The notes beneath the pieces are model-generated. The model was not told the DNA's origin. It worked only from the letters and a program-made list of their open reading frames with translations, and searched no databases. A DNA stretch of 64,000 nucleotides from contig NZ_CP107020.1 of the NCBI RefSeq assembly GCF_025725725.1, forward strand, positions 124,001 to 188,000, read 5' to 3'. A program made the position numbers and the translations under genes. Below are positions 1 to 8,317 of this stretch, piece by piece. This DNA is from Brachybacterium huguangmaarense. GTDB taxonomy: Bacteria > Actinomycetota > Actinomycetes > Actinomycetales > Dermabacteraceae. Position 1 is the stretch's first letter, and the number at the start of each line of letters is the position of its first letter.

Positions 1-12
1 CAGCGGCGGGGC

Positions 13-126
13 TCAGCCCTGGCGCTGCTTGTGGCGCGGGTTCTTGCAGATGACCATGACCACGCTGTGGCGACGGATCACCTTGCAGTTGTCACAGATC
101 GGCTTGACGCTCGGCTTGACTTTCAT
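13..126 (-). CDS. rpmJ: 50S ribosomal protein L36
   Basis: This 37-residue protein has the L36 pattern: a very basic chain with Cys11, Cys14, Cys27 and His32 placed as zinc ligands, so it is the zinc-binding form. L36 sits in the large subunit near the peptidyl-transferase region. The ATG follows a GAAGGA ribosome-binding site and lies 69 bp after infA on the same strand, the usual infA-rpmJ order that leads into rpsM, which would lie outside the window. The gene is complete and of normal length. Confidence 0.96.
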   Translation of the reverse strand: MKVKPSVKPICDNCKVIRRHSVVMVICKNPRHKQRQG

Positions 127-195
127 GGCTTCCTTCTTCGATCCGGGGCCGTCGGCAGACGGCCCCGCTCCGGACCGCGCGGATGCGCGGACAGG

Positions 196-417
196 TCACT
201 TGTAGCGGTAGACGATGCGGCCCTTGTCGAGGTCGTAGGGGCTGAGCTCGACGACCACGCGGTCCTCGGGGAGGATGCGGATGTAGTGCTGGCGCATCTT
301 CCCGGAGATGTGTGCGAGGACCTTGTGCCCGTTGTCCAGCTCGACACGGAAACGCGCGTTGGCGAGCGCCTCCGTCACCGTGCCCTCGACCTCGATGACG
401 CCGTCCTTCTTGGCCAT
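196..417 (-). CDS. infA: Translation initiation factor IF-1
   Basis: The product is 73 residues, the normal IF-1 size, and is a single S1-type OB fold that binds the ribosomal A site during initiation. The start is the ATG opening [12 protein letters not shown], the conserved IF-1 N-terminus. An AGGAGA site lies just upstream; an in-frame start 11 codons earlier would add residues unlike the family. Together with rpmJ it heads the alpha-type operon, and it is separated from map by 290 bp, so it probably has its own promoter. Confidence 0.97.
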   Translation of the reverse strand: MAKKDGVIEVEGTVTEALANARFRVELDNGHKVLAHISGKMRQHYIRILPEDRVVVELSPYDLDKGRIVYRYK

Positions 418-707
418 TGATCCCCTATCTCCTGGTGCCCGTGCGGGCACAGGGTGTCGCGTCGTTTACGGTCCACGAGCAGGGAACGACCCGTGCAACC
501 GCCCGGACGGCCGATCCCCTGGGGATCCGTGGTCGTCCGCTTCCGCAGATGAACGGGGCGCTCGAGTCGTCTCGTGCGCGGGTGCCTCCGAACGCGCGCG
601 GAAAGCACCCGAGGATCGATCTTACACATGCCCGTCGGATCCGCCCAGACCGCCGAGGCGTCGGGTGGGTCACGTCTCGAGTCGACGCCCGCCCGGCCGC
701 CGGCCGA
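418..707. other. Intergenic region between map and infA
   Basis: No gene is visible in these 290 bp. The best regulatory candidate on the minus strand is a -10-like TAAGAT at 619-624, with no convincing -35 box above it; it would drive infA-rpmJ with a leader of about 195 nt. I see no strong stem-loop after map, so readthrough from secY-adk-map into infA is also possible. Confidence 0.4.
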
Positions 708-1565
708 TCAGGCGGCGAGGGGGTCCGGTGCGGCCGTCACGCCGCGCGCGGCCAGCTCGGCCGCTCCGGCGTCGGAGGCGGTCAGCACGAGCAGGCCCTG
801 GGCGGTGACCGCGACGGAGTGCTCCCAGTGCGCGGCACGGCCGCCGCCCGTGGCCACGACCGTCCAGTTGTCGTCGAGCATGACCCAGTCCCCCGGGCCC
901 TGGATGAGCATGGGCTCGACGGCCAGGCACATGCCCACCTGGATCCGGGGGCCGCGGTCCCGCGTGCGGTAGTTCATGACGTCGGGCGGCTGGTGCATGG
1001 CGGTGCCGATGCCGTGGCCGCCGAAGCCCTCGAGGTGCGAGAGCCGGCCGCCCTCGGTGCGGGCGCACTGCTCGTCGACGTAGTCCTCGACGGCGGCGCC
1101 GATCTGGCCGACGCGCGTCGCGCCCGCGATCGCGGCGATGCCTGCCCACATCGCTCCCTCGGTCACGGCCACGAGGCGTTCGTCCTCGGCCGAGCGGGGG
1201 GTGCCGACCACGTGCGTGCGGGCGGCGTCGGAGTGCCAGCCGTCGACGATGCAGCCGCCGTCGATCGAGACGACGTCGCCGTCGCGCAGCTCCCGGGGCC
1301 CCGGGATGCCGTGGACCACCTCGTCGTTGACGCTGATGCAGACCGTCGCCGGGTAGCCCTGGTAGCCCAGGAAGTTGGGCGTCGCCCCGTGGTCGCGGAT
1401 CATCTGCTCGGCGAGCGCGTCGAGCCGGCCGGTCGTGATCCCGGGCCGGAGCTCGGCGGCGAGCATGTCGTGAACGTCCGCGAGGAGGGCGCCCGAGCGA
1501 CGCATCACGGCGATCTGCTCGGGGGTCTTGAGCTCGACCCGCTCGCGGCGCAGACGCGGGCTCAC
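708..1565 (-). CDS. map: Methionine aminopeptidase, type I
   Basis: The 285-residue product removes the N-terminal methionine from nascent proteins. The five metal ligands of the pita-bread fold are recognisable: Asp in the SIDGG segment, Asp in [10 protein letters not shown], His in GFGGHGIG, Glu in AVEPML and Glu in EHSVAVT. The GTG start shares a GTGA overlap with the adk stop, so map is translationally coupled to adk in the secY-adk-map string. Length and motifs are normal; there is no N-terminal SH3-binding extension. Confidence 0.95.
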   Translation of the reverse strand: MSPRLRRERVELKTPEQIAVMRRSGALLADVHDMLAAELRPGITTGRLDALAEQMIRDHGATPNFLGYQGYPATVCISVNDEVVHGIPGPRELRDGDVVSIDGGCIVDGWHSDAARTHVVGTPRSAEDERLVAVTEGAMWAGIAAIAGATRVGQIGAAVEDYVDEQCARTEGGRLSHLEGFGGHGIGTAMHQPPDVMNYRTRDRGPRIQVGMCLAVEPMLIQGPGDWVMLDDNWTVVATGGGRAAHWEHSVAVTAQGLLVLTASDAGAAELAARGVTAAPDPLAA

Positions 1566-2152
1566 CGGGCCAGGGCCTCCATGATCGCGGCGTTGACCTC
1601 GTCGATCGAGGCCATGCCGTCGACCCGGCGGATCAGCCCGCGCTGCTCGTAGACGTCCACGAGGGGCGCGGTCTGCTCGGCGTAGACGTCGATCCGCCGC
1701 CGGATGGTGTCCTCGGCGTCGTCGGCGCGCCCCTGCTCCTTGCCGCGCTGGACGAGGCGAGCGACGACCTCGTCGAGGTCGACCTGGAGCAGGATCACGG
1801 CGTCGAGCGCGGTGCCGGCCGCGGTGAGCATGGCGTCGAGGGCGTCGACCTGGGCGAGGGTCCGGGGGTAGCCGTCGAGCAGGAAGCCGTCGGCCGCGTC
1901 GGCCTGCGAGAGGCGGTCGGCGACCATGTCGTTGGTGACCTCGTCGGGCACGTACTCGCCCTTGTCCATGTAGGAGGTGGCGAGCACGCCCAGCTCGGTC
2001 TTCCGGCTCACGTTGGCGCGGAAGATGTCGCCGGTCGAGATGGCGGGGATCGAGAGCGCCTCGGCGATGCGCGCGGCCTGCGTGCCCTTGCCGGCCCCGG
2101 GGGGCCCGACGATCAGCAGCCGGCGTGCGGGCGTGCGGTCAGGTGCGGTCAT
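1562..2152 (-). CDS. adk: Adenylate kinase
   Basis: The 196-residue enzyme interconverts ATP + AMP and 2 ADP. The P-loop GPPGAGKGT lies at residues 16-24, followed by the AMP-binding STGDIFR stretch and the LLDGYPRT motif. The LID is short and lacks the Cys4 zinc site, as usual in Actinobacteria. The chosen ATG overlaps the secY stop as ATGA. Reading farther upstream in frame would run inside secY and is not credible. Confidence 0.96.
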   Translation of the reverse strand: MTAPDRTPARRLLIVGPPGAGKGTQAARIAEALSIPAISTGDIFRANVSRKTELGVLATSYMDKGEYVPDEVTNDMVADRLSQADAADGFLLDGYPRTLAQVDALDAMLTAAGTALDAVILLQVDLDEVVARLVQRGKEQGRADDAEDTIRRRIDVYAEQTAPLVDVYEQRGLIRRVDGMASIDEVNAAIMEALAR

Positions 2153-3456
2153 CGGAGGATCCCTTCGTAGTGGTGCTGCTGCAGCTTGGCGTCGATCTGC
2201 TTCACGGTGTCCAGGCCCACGCCGATGATGATGAGGATCGAGGCGCCGCCGAGCGGGAAGTTCTGCGAGGTCCCGAGGAACACGAGCGCGAGCATCGGGA
2301 TCAGCGCGATGATCCCGAGGTAGAGGGCGCCCGGGGTCTGGATCCGGTTGATCACGTACTGCAGGTAGCGCTCGGTGGGCTTGCCCGCCCGCACGCCGGG
2401 GATGAACCCGCCGTACTTCTTCATGTTGTCGGCGATCTCCTCGGCGTTGAAGGTGATCGACGTGTAGAAGAAGGCGAAGAAGACGATGAGCGCGAGGTAG
2501 ATCAGCGTGTAGAACCACGAGAAGCTCTGGCCCTGCACGAGATGGTTGTTGATCCACTGCACCCACCCGGCGGAGGGGTCCCCGAACTGGGAGATGAGCT
2601 GGGGGACGGTGAGGATCGAGGTCGCGAAGATGACCGGGATGACGCCGGCCTGGTTCACCTTGATGGGGATGTAGGTGGAGGTGCCGCCGTACATGCGACG
2701 CCCCACCATGCGCTTGGCGTACTGCACCGGCACCCGGCGCTGGGACTGCTCGACGAAGATGACGCCGATCATGACCACGAGCGCCACCAGGATCACGAGC
2801 GCGAAGGTGATCCAGCCCTGGAGCTGGAAGATCTGGCCGAGGGCCGAGGGGAAGGACGCGGCGATCGAGGTGAAGATGAGCAGCGACATGCCGTTGCCGA
2901 CGCCGCGCTCGGTGATGAGCTCGCCCATCCACATGATCAGCACGGTGCCCACCGTCATGGTCAGCACCATCAGCAGGAGCGTGAGGATGGACTGGTCGGG
3001 GACCAGGGCCGCCGGGTCGCAGTTGGGGAAGAACTGGCCCGAGCGCACGAGCGTGATGATCGTGGTCGACTGCAGGACCGCGAGGCCGATGGTCAGGTAG
3101 CGCGTGTACTGCGTGAGCTTGGCCGTCCCGGACTGGCCCTCCTTGTGGAGGGCCTCGAAGCGGGGGATCACGACGCGCAGCAGCTGGATGATGATCGACG
3201 CGGTGATGTAGGGCATCACGCCGAGCGAGAACACCGACAGCTGCAGGAGGGCCCCGCCGGAGAACATGTTGACCATGCCGAGCACGCCGGCGCCGCCGCT
3301 CAGCGCCGCCGTCGCGCACGCGGTCACGTTCGTGTAGTCGAATCCCGGGGTGGGGACGAAGACGCCCAGCCGGTAGATCGCGAGCAGACCCAGGGTGAAC
3401 AGGATCTTGGCTCGCAGGTCGGGGGTGCGGAACGCACGGATGAAGGCGTTCTTCAC
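2149..3456 (-). CDS. secY: Preprotein translocase subunit SecY
   Basis: The 435-residue membrane protein is the channel-forming subunit of the Sec translocon and works with SecE (42644-42949) and SecG. About ten hydrophobic segments are visible. The N-terminus [21 protein letters not shown] and the cytoplasmic loops rich in Arg, Gln and Val match SecY. The GTG start is preceded by a strong GAGGAGGGA site. A long stem-loop (3581-3626) separates it from rplO, so secY-adk-map may be expressed below or apart from the spc ribosomal genes. Confidence 0.97.
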   Translation of the reverse strand: MKNAFIRAFRTPDLRAKILFTLGLLAIYRLGVFVPTPGFDYTNVTACATAALSGGAGVLGMVNMFSGGALLQLSVFSLGVMPYITASIIIQLLRVVIPRFEALHKEGQSGTAKLTQYTRYLTIGLAVLQSTTIITLVRSGQFFPNCDPAALVPDQSILTLLLMVLTMTVGTVLIMWMGELITERGVGNGMSLLIFTSIAASFPSALGQIFQLQGWITFALVILVALVVMIGVIFVEQSQRRVPVQYAKRMVGRRMYGGTSTYIPIKVNQAGVIPVIFATSILTVPQLISQFGDPSAGWVQWINNHLVQGQSFSWFYTLIYLALIVFFAFFYTSITFNAEEIADNMKKYGGFIPGVRAGKPTERYLQYVINRIQTPGALYLGIIALIPMLALVFLGTSQNFPLGGASILIIIGVGLDTVKQIDAKLQQHHYEGILR

Positions 3457-3580
3457 GTGTCCCTCCTCAGGGTCGCGGACGGACCGCGGGCCGGAAGGGC
3501 CCGGACGGTCCCGCGGGACGATGTGGGGCGCGCGGCACCGATTGGGCGCGCGGCCGCTCCGGATGCCGGGAACGTACGAC

Positions 3581-3626
3581 GACGGGGCACCGCGGCACAG
3601 AATATTCTGCGCCGCGATGCCCCGTC
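3581..3626 (-). terminator. Long stem-loop between rplO and secY
   Basis: A 46-bp inverted repeat starts 9 bp after the rplO stop. Twenty-one of 23 pairs are Watson-Crick, and the two exceptions become G.U pairs in the minus-strand transcript. No U-run follows; the TTTT lies before the stem. It is likely a U-less terminator, a partial terminator or an RNA-processing element that lowers secY expression. Confidence 0.7.
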
Positions 3627-3635
3627 AAAAGAGGA

Positions 3636-4103
3636 TCACGCGGTCGTGACGGTCCCGCCCGCCGCCGTGATCTTCTGCTCCGCCGAGGCGGAGAACTTGT
3701 TCGCCGTGACGTTGAGCTTGACGCTCACGTCGCCGGTGCCGAGCACCTTGACCGGCTGGTTCTTGCGCACCGCGCCCTTGTCCACGAGGTCCGCGACGGT
3801 CACGTCGCCGCCCTCGGGGAACAGCTCCTGGAGCGCCGACAGGTTCACGACCTGGTACTCGACGCGGAACGGGTTGGTGAACCCGCGGAGCTTCGGGAGC
3901 CGCATGTGCAGCGGCATCTGGCCGCCCTCGAAGCCGGCAGGCACCTGGTAGCGGGCCTTCGTGCCCTTGGTGCCGCGACCGGCGGTCTTGCCCTTGGAGC
4001 CCTCACCACGGCCGACGCGGGTGCGCGCGGTCTTGGCACCGGGCGCGGGGCGCAGGTCGTGGAGCTTGAGGGGCGAGCTCTCGGTGTTGTTGTTCTCAGT
4101 CAT
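3636..4103 (-). CDS. rplO: 50S ribosomal protein L15
   Basis: The product is 155 residues. It has the Gly/Lys/Arg-rich N-terminal extension of L15 ([19 protein letters not shown]) that threads into 23S rRNA, followed by the globular C-terminal domain. The ATG is 3 bp after the rpmD stop, so the two genes are closely coupled. It is the last ribosomal gene of the spc operon here and is followed at once by a long stem-loop. Confidence 0.97.
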   Translation of the reverse strand: MTENNNTESSPLKLHDLRPAPGAKTARTRVGRGEGSKGKTAGRGTKGTKARYQVPAGFEGGQMPLHMRLPKLRGFTNPFRVEYQVVNLSALQELFPEGGDVTVADLVDKGAVRKNQPVKVLGTGDVSVKLNVTANKFSASAEQKITAAGGTVTTA

Positions 4104-4106
4104 GGA

Positions 4107-4286
4107 TCAGTCCACCTCTTCGACCGTCACCAGGTGGGCGACGGCGCGGATCATGCCGCGGATCTCGGGGCGGTCCTCCTTCACCACCACGTCACCGATG
4201 CGCTTGAGGCCGAGGCCGCGCAGGGTGGCGCGCTGGGGCTGGGTGCCGCCGATGTCGGAACGGACCTGGGTCACCTTCAGCTGCAT
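4107..4286 (-). CDS. rpmD: 50S ribosomal protein L30
   Basis: A 59-residue protein of exactly the bacterial L30 length, with the LGLKRIGDVVV core that contacts 23S rRNA. The start [10 protein letters not shown] follows from the ATGA overlap with the rpsE stop; longer in-frame extensions run inside rpsE and are rejected. It lies between rpsE and rplO, its standard place. Confidence 0.96.
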   Translation of the reverse strand: MQLKVTQVRSDIGGTQPQRATLRGLGLKRIGDVVVKEDRPEIRGMIRAVAHLVTVEEVD

Positions 4287-4969
4287 CACGCACCCACCTT
4301 CTCGGCGCGGGCAGCGGCGCGACCCTCGGCCTGCGCACGCAGGAGCTGCGCGGGCACGACGTCCTCGACGGGGAGCCCACGACGGGCCGCGACGGCCTCC
4401 GGCTCCTCGAGCTGCTTGAGCGCCGCGATGGTGGCCCGCACGATGTTGATCGCGTTGGTCGAGCCGAGCGACTTGGACAGCACGTCGTGCACGCCGGCGC
4501 ACTCGAGCACCGCACGCACGGGGCCGCCGGCGATCACGCCGGTGCCCGGAGCGGCCGGACGCAGCAGGACGACGCCCGCCGCCGCCTCGCCCTGGACGGG
4601 GTGGACCACGGTGCCTTGGATGCGCGGGACGCGGAAGAAGTTCTTCTTCGCCTCCTCGACACCCTTGGAGATCGCCGCAGGGACCTCCTTGGCCTTGCCG
4701 TAGCCGACGCCCACGGTGCCGTCGCCGTCACCCACGACCACGAGGGCCGTGAAGGAGAACCGACGGCCGCCCTTGACGACCTTGGACACGCGGTTGATCG
4801 AGACGACGCGCTCGAGGAAGGCCGACTTGTCGGCGTCCTGGTTGCGGCCGCCGCGATCGCCCCGGCGCCCGCCCTGGCGGTCGCCGCGGCCCTGACCGCG
4901 ATCGTTGCTGGTGTTGTCGTCCCGCCGACCGGAGGTCGCGGGACCGTTGTTCCGCTGCTGTGCAGCCAT
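4286..4969 (-). CDS. rpsE: 30S ribosomal protein S5
   Basis: The product is 227 residues, longer than the roughly 165 of E. coli S5. The double-stranded-RNA-binding-like domain begins at about residue 50 ([16 protein letters not shown]) and the [11 protein letters not shown] loop of the S5 decoding and fidelity region is intact. The extra first 48 residues are a low-complexity tail of Arg, Gly, Asp, Asn and Gln, as seen in other Actinobacteria. The ATG has an AGAGGAT site. The spectinomycin-binding loop shows no deletion. Confidence 0.96.
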   Translation of the reverse strand: MAAQQRNNGPATSGRRDDNTSNDRGQGRGDRQGGRRGDRGGRNQDADKSAFLERVVSINRVSKVVKGGRRFSFTALVVVGDGDGTVGVGYGKAKEVPAAISKGVEEAKKNFFRVPRIQGTVVHPVQGEAAAGVVLLRPAAPGTGVIAGGPVRAVLECAGVHDVLSKSLGSTNAINIVRATIAALKQLEEPEAVAARRGLPVEDVVPAQLLRAQAEGRAAARAEKVGA

Positions 4970-5002
4970 ATCAGATCCTCTTCTCACTCGTCCGGGGGGC
5001 GA

Positions 5003-5395
5003 TCACAGCGTTAGCCCGGCCTCGCGGGCGCCGTCGGCGACGGCGGCCACACGGCCGTGGTACTTGTTGCCGCCGCGGTCGAAGACGACCGCGTCGACGC
5101 CGGCGGCCCGGGCGCGCTCGGCGACCAGGGTCCCGACGGTGCGGGCCTTGTCCGACTTGGTGTCGCCCGAGGCGCGCAGGTCCTTCTCCATGGTCGAGGC
5201 CGACGCCAGGGTGACACCCCGGGTGTCGTCGACGACCTGGACGAAGACGTGACGCTGCGAACGGGTGACCACGAGGCGGGGGCGCTGCGCGGTGCCGACC
5301 ACGCGGCGACGGACGCGCAGGTGGCGACGGCCGCGTGCGCGCAGCCGGGTGCCGCGGCCGCCGACGGAGTGCTTGCTTGCGTAACCCATGCTCAC
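5003..5395 (-). CDS. rplR: 50S ribosomal protein L18
   Basis: This 5S-rRNA-binding protein is given as 130 residues. The C-terminal signature [25 protein letters not shown] is typical L18. Two starts are possible: a GTG that overlaps the rplF stop (used here, giving MSMGYASK) or an ATG two codons later (MGYASK) with GGTAAG upstream. Either way it is coupled to rplF. The N-terminal stretch is unusually rich in Arg and Gly. Confidence 0.95.
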   Translation of the reverse strand: MSMGYASKHSVGGRGTRLRARGRRHLRVRRRVVGTAQRPRLVVTRSQRHVFVQVVDDTRGVTLASASTMEKDLRASGDTKSDKARTVGTLVAERARAAGVDAVVFDRGGNKYHGRVAAVADGAREAGLTL

Positions 5396-5934
5396 TTACC
5401 AGCCTTTCCGGCCTTGCGCAGGACGACCTCGTCGGCGTACCGCACGCCCTTGCCCTTGTAGGGCTCGGGCTTGCGGATCTTGCGGATGTTCGCCGAGACC
5501 TCGCCGACCTGCTGCTTGTCGATGCCGCTGACCGAGAACTTGGTCGGGGTCTCGACCGCGAAGGTGATGCCCTGGGGCGCCTTGACGACCACCGGGTGGG
5601 AGAACCCGAGCGCGAACTCGAGGTCGGTCCCCTTGGCGGTGACGCGGTAGCCGGTGCCGACGATCTCGAGCTTCTTGGTGAAGCCCTCGGTGACGCCGTG
5701 GACCATGTTGCTGATCAGGGTGCGCGTGAGGCCGTGCAGGGCCTTGGACTCGCGCTCGTCGTCCGGGCGGGCGACGACGATGGCGCCGTCCTCCGCTCGC
5801 GCGACGGTCAGGGGCGACGGCACGATGTGCTGCAGCTCGCCCTTGGGGCCGGAGACCGTGATGGTCTGGCCGTCGATGTTGACGTTCTGGACAGAGGCCG
5901 GCACTGCGACCGGCAGGCGTCCGATGCGGGACAT
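5392..5934 (-). CDS. rplF: 50S ribosomal protein L6
   Basis: A 180-residue protein with the duplicated L6 fold. [12 protein letters not shown] and the C-terminal [14 protein letters not shown] signature are both present. The start is the ATG at 5934; an upstream in-frame extension would read out of family. L6 lies near the sarcin-ricin loop and supports EF-G and EF-Tu binding, both of which are encoded in this window. The stop overlaps the rplR GTG. Confidence 0.97.
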   Translation of the reverse strand: MSRIGRLPVAVPASVQNVNIDGQTITVSGPKGELQHIVPSPLTVARAEDGAIVVARPDDERESKALHGLTRTLISNMVHGVTEGFTKKLEIVGTGYRVTAKGTDLEFALGFSHPVVVKAPQGITFAVETPTKFSVSGIDKQQVGEVSANIRKIRKPEPYKGKGVRYADEVVLRKAGKAGK

Positions 5935-5953
5935 TTCGCCTCTCCTCTTCAGC

Positions 5954-6352
5954 TCACCAGATGTAGGCGAGGACTTCCCCACCCACACCCTTCTTGGCTG
6001 CCTGCTTGTCGGTCAGGAGGCCGGAGGACGTGGACAGGATCGCCACGCCCAGGCCGCCGAGCACCTTGGGCAGGTTGGTGGACTTCGCGTACACACGCAG
6101 GCCGGGCTTGGAGATCCTGCGGATGCCGGAGATGGCGCGCTCACGGCTGGTGCCGTACTTGAGCTCGAGCACGAGGTTCTTGCCGACCTCGGCCTCCTCC
6201 TCATGCCAGCCGAGGATGTACCCCTCGGCCTTCAGGATGTCCGCGATGCGGGCCTTCAACTTCGAGTACGGCATGGACACGGTCTCGTGGTACGCCCCGG
6301 AGGCGTTCCTGATCCGGGTCAGCATGTCCGCGATCGGGTCGGTCATGGTCAT
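5954..6352 (-). CDS. rpsH: 30S ribosomal protein S8
   Basis: The 132-residue protein starts [17 protein letters not shown], the standard S8 N-terminus, and ends in the GGEVLAYIW signature. In enteric bacteria S8 binds 16S rRNA helix 21 and is also the translational repressor of the spc operon. No S8-like mRNA target could be recognised here by eye. Length and position between rpsN and rplF are normal. Confidence 0.97.
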   Translation of the reverse strand: MTMTDPIADMLTRIRNASGAYHETVSMPYSKLKARIADILKAEGYILGWHEEEAEVGKNLVLELKYGTSRERAISGIRRISKPGLRVYAKSTNLPKVLGGLGVAILSTSSGLLTDKQAAKKGVGGEVLAYIW

Positions 6353-6415
6353 GTCGTTTGCTTCTTCCTCACCGTGGTTTCCTGCGGCCAGCCGCAGGAC
6401 CTGTGGCGATAGTCC

Positions 6416-6601
6416 TTACCAGCTGCTCTTGGTGACGCCGGGCAGCTCACCGCGGTGAGCCATCTCGCGCAGGCACACGCGGCACAGCCCGAACTTGCGG
6501 TACACGGAATGCGGACGGCCGCAGCGCTGGCACCGGGTGTAGGCGCGCACGCCGAACTTCGGCGCGCTCTCCTGCTTCTTGATCAGGGCGGTCTTTGCCA
6601 T
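6416..6601 (-). CDS. rpsN: 30S ribosomal protein S14, zinc-binding type Z
   Basis: The 61-residue short form of S14 carries two CxxC pairs (CQRC and CRVC), so it is the zinc-dependent type. Many Actinobacteria also encode a longer zinc-free paralogue elsewhere under Zur control; none lies in this window. The ATG lies 2 bp from the rplE stop. The TKSSW C-terminus is the conserved end of S14. Confidence 0.97.
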   Translation of the reverse strand: MAKTALIKKQESAPKFGVRAYTRCQRCGRPHSVYRKFGLCRVCLREMAHRGELPGVTKSSW

Positions 6602-6602
6602 G

Positions 6603-7172
6603 TCAGTTCTCCTTGAAGGGGAAGCCGAGCAGCTTGAGCAGCGCGCGTCCCTCGTCGTCGGTGGTGGCGGTGGTGACGACCGTGATGTCCATGCCGCGGG
6701 TCCGGTCGATCTTGTCCTGGTCGATCTCGTGGAACATGACCTGCTCCGTGAGACCGAAGGTGTAGTTGCCGTTGCCGTCGAACTGCCGGGGCGAGAGGCC
6801 GCGGAAGTCACGGATGCGGGGCAGCGCGGTGGACAGCAGACGGTCCAGGAACTCCCACATGCGGTCGTTGCGCAGGGTCACGTGGGCGCCGATCGGCATG
6901 CCCTCGCGCAGCTTGAACTGTGCGATGGACTTGCGGGCCTGGGTCACCTGCGGCTTCTGGCCGGTGATGGCGGCGAGGTCGCGGATGGCGCCGTCGATGA
7001 CCTTGGAGTCACGAGCGGCGTCGCCGACGCCCATGTTGACCACGATCTTGGTCAGGCCCGGGACGAGCATGACGTTGGTGTAGCCGAACTGGTCGGTCAG
7101 GGCGCCCTTGATCTCCTCGCGGTAGCGCTTCTTCAGGCGCGGCAGCTCGCGGGTCGCGGTGGTCTCGGTCAT
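6603..7172 (-). CDS. rplE: 50S ribosomal protein L5
   Basis: The product is 189 residues and binds 5S rRNA and the central protuberance. [11 protein letters not shown], the [17 protein letters not shown] loop and the MDITVVTTA segment are diagnostic. The N-terminal ten residues are rich in Thr and Glu. The start codon overlaps the rplX stop as ATGA, so it is coupled to rplX. Confidence 0.97.
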   Translation of the reverse strand: MTETTATRELPRLKKRYREEIKGALTDQFGYTNVMLVPGLTKIVVNMGVGDAARDSKVIDGAIRDLAAITGQKPQVTQARKSIAQFKLREGMPIGAHVTLRNDRMWEFLDRLLSTALPRIRDFRGLSPRQFDGNGNYTFGLTEQVMFHEIDQDKIDRTRGMDITVVTTATTDDEGRALLKLLGFPFKEN

Positions 7173-7558
7173 CAGATGTCCTTCCCGGAGCGCTTGGCGT
7201 ACCGCACGCGCACCTGCTTGGAGCGGCCACCCTCGAGCTCGACGGTCTCGACGCGGAAGCCGACCTTGGTCGGCTTGTTGTCCTCGGGGTCGACGAGGGC
7301 GACGTTGGAGACGTGGATAGGCGCCTCGCGCTGCTCGATGCCGCCGCTGCCGCCCGCCGGGCTGGCCTTGAGGTGGTGGGTGCGGCGGTTGATGCCCTCG
7401 ACGAGCACCTTCTGGGTCTCGGGGAAGACCTCGAGCACGCGGCCCTGCTTGCCCTTGTCGCCGGCGGCGAGGTCACGCTTGCCGGCCTTGTCGGAGTCGC
7501 TCGTGCGACCCGTGATGACCTGGACCAGGTCACCCTTCTTGATCTTCATCTTTGCCAT
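7172..7558 (-). CDS. rplX: 50S ribosomal protein L24
   Basis: A KOW-domain protein of 128 residues that is an early 23S assembly initiator. [14 protein letters not shown] is the KOW strand and [10 protein letters not shown] the RNA-contact loop. An insertion of about 15 residues between [12 protein letters not shown] and GKQGRVLEV makes it longer than the roughly 104-residue E. coli protein. It starts 1 bp after the rplN stop. Confidence 0.96.
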   Translation of the reverse strand: MAKMKIKKGDLVQVITGRTSDSDKAGKRDLAAGDKGKQGRVLEVFPETQKVLVEGINRRTHHLKASPAGGSGGIEQREAPIHVSNVALVDPEDNKPTKVGFRVETVELEGGRSKQVRVRYAKRSGKDI

Positions 7559-7559
7559 G

Positions 7560-7928
7560 TCACAGCACCTCCGGTGCCAGCGAGATGATCTTCATGAAGC
7601 GCTTGTCGCGCAGTTCGCGACCGACGGGGCCGAAGATGCGCGTACCGCGCGGCTCGCCGTCACCCTTCAGGATCACCGCCGCGTTCTCGTCGAAGCGGAT
7701 GTAGGAACCGTCCTGACGACGACGCTCCTTGGTGGTGCGCACGACGACCGCCTTGACGACGTCGCCCTTCTTGACGTTGCCACCGGGAATGGCGTCCTTG
7801 ACGGTCGCCACGATGGTGTCGCCGATGCTTGCGTAACGACGACCGGAGCCACCGAGAACGCGGATGCAGAGGATCTCCTTGGCACCCGTGTTGTCGGCGA
7901 CCTTCAGTCGCGACTCCTGCTGAATCAC
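7560..7928 (-). CDS. rplN: 50S ribosomal protein L14
   Basis: The 122-residue protein begins [18 protein letters not shown] and carries the [11 protein letters not shown] signature; length and sequence are canonical. L14 forms the factor-binding side of the large subunit. It is the first gene of the spc operon. The 387 bp upstream hold a candidate promoter and an attenuator-like element instead of rpsQ, because a transporter gene lies between the S10 and spc operons. Confidence 0.97.
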   Translation of the reverse strand: MIQQESRLKVADNTGAKEILCIRVLGGSGRRYASIGDTIVATVKDAIPGGNVKKGDVVKAVVVRTTKERRRQDGSYIRFDENAAVILKGDGEPRGTRIFGPVGRELRDKRFMKIISLAPEVL

Positions 7929-8040
7929 TCAGTACTCCTGTCGTCTCGTCGGTTCTCACCCGCGTGCGGGCCGAGCCTGACGGAACGGATGGTGGACCGT
8001 TGCGCGGGGATCGCTCCTCGCCGGGACGGCGGCGGGCATC

Positions 8041-8064
8041 AAAAAACCCTCCGGCGGACTCGGG
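8041..8064 (-). terminator. Attenuator-like stem with U-tract in the rplN leader
   Basis: On the minus strand a weak GC stem (CCC/GGG and TCC/GGA with a bulge, within 8047-8064) runs directly into six T residues at 8046-8041. It is one of only two U-tract elements I see in the window. It sits about 110 nt upstream of rplN, where an attenuator of the spc operon would be expected. Confidence 0.35.
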
Positions 8065-8194
8065 CACACAGGACGCACGGGCCGGGGCCTGTGCTCATGC
8101 GGTGCGAGGTCTCCGTCGGGGGATGGACGCTGCCGTCCGCAGATCCGCGTCGACGCCGGACGAACCGGCGGCGTCGCGAGATCGCAACCCGTCC

Positions 8195-8200
8195 AGCATA
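8195..8200 (-). promoter_or_regulatory. Candidate -10 box of the spc operon promoter
   Basis: TATGCT on the minus strand lies directly downstream of the terminator hairpin at 8206-8241. The same hexamer is the -10 box I assign to rpoB and tRNA-Trp. No good -35 box is present at 17-18 bp, where the hairpin lies instead. Confidence 0.4.
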
Positions 8201-8205
8201 CGCGA

Positions 8206-8241
8206 GTGCGCGGCGCCCCGGAAGAGCGGGGCACCGCGCAC
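8206..8241 (-). terminator. Stem-loop after the ProP-like gene
   Basis: A 15-bp stem with a 6-nt loop. The single mismatch is C/A on the plus strand and therefore G.U in the minus-strand RNA. No U-tract follows. Together with the palindrome at 8292-8317 it forms a tandem terminator behind the transporter. Confidence 0.65.
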
Positions 8242-8291
8242 GGTGTGTGCTTGGGCACGATGATCTCGTGCGGTCCCGGGTCGTGCGTGAC

Positions 8292-8317
8292 GACGCCGGC
8301 GCCGCGGCGCCGGCGTC
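8292..8317 (-). terminator. Perfect palindrome at the end of the ProP-like gene
   Basis: Thirteen-base perfect inverted-repeat arms with no spacer overlap the transporter stop codon. Such a pure G+C stem could act as a U-less terminator, but the missing loop and missing U-tract keep confidence moderate. Confidence 0.5.

Larger units (their letters stand above)
7929..8315. other. Intergenic leader region of the spc operon
   Basis: This 387-bp stretch has no credible gene. From high to low coordinates it holds two stem-loops after the ProP-like gene, a TATGCT -10-like box at 8195-8200, and a short GC stem followed by six T on the minus strand (8041-8064). If the promoter call is right, the rplN leader is about 260 nt long. 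Confidence 0.55.
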
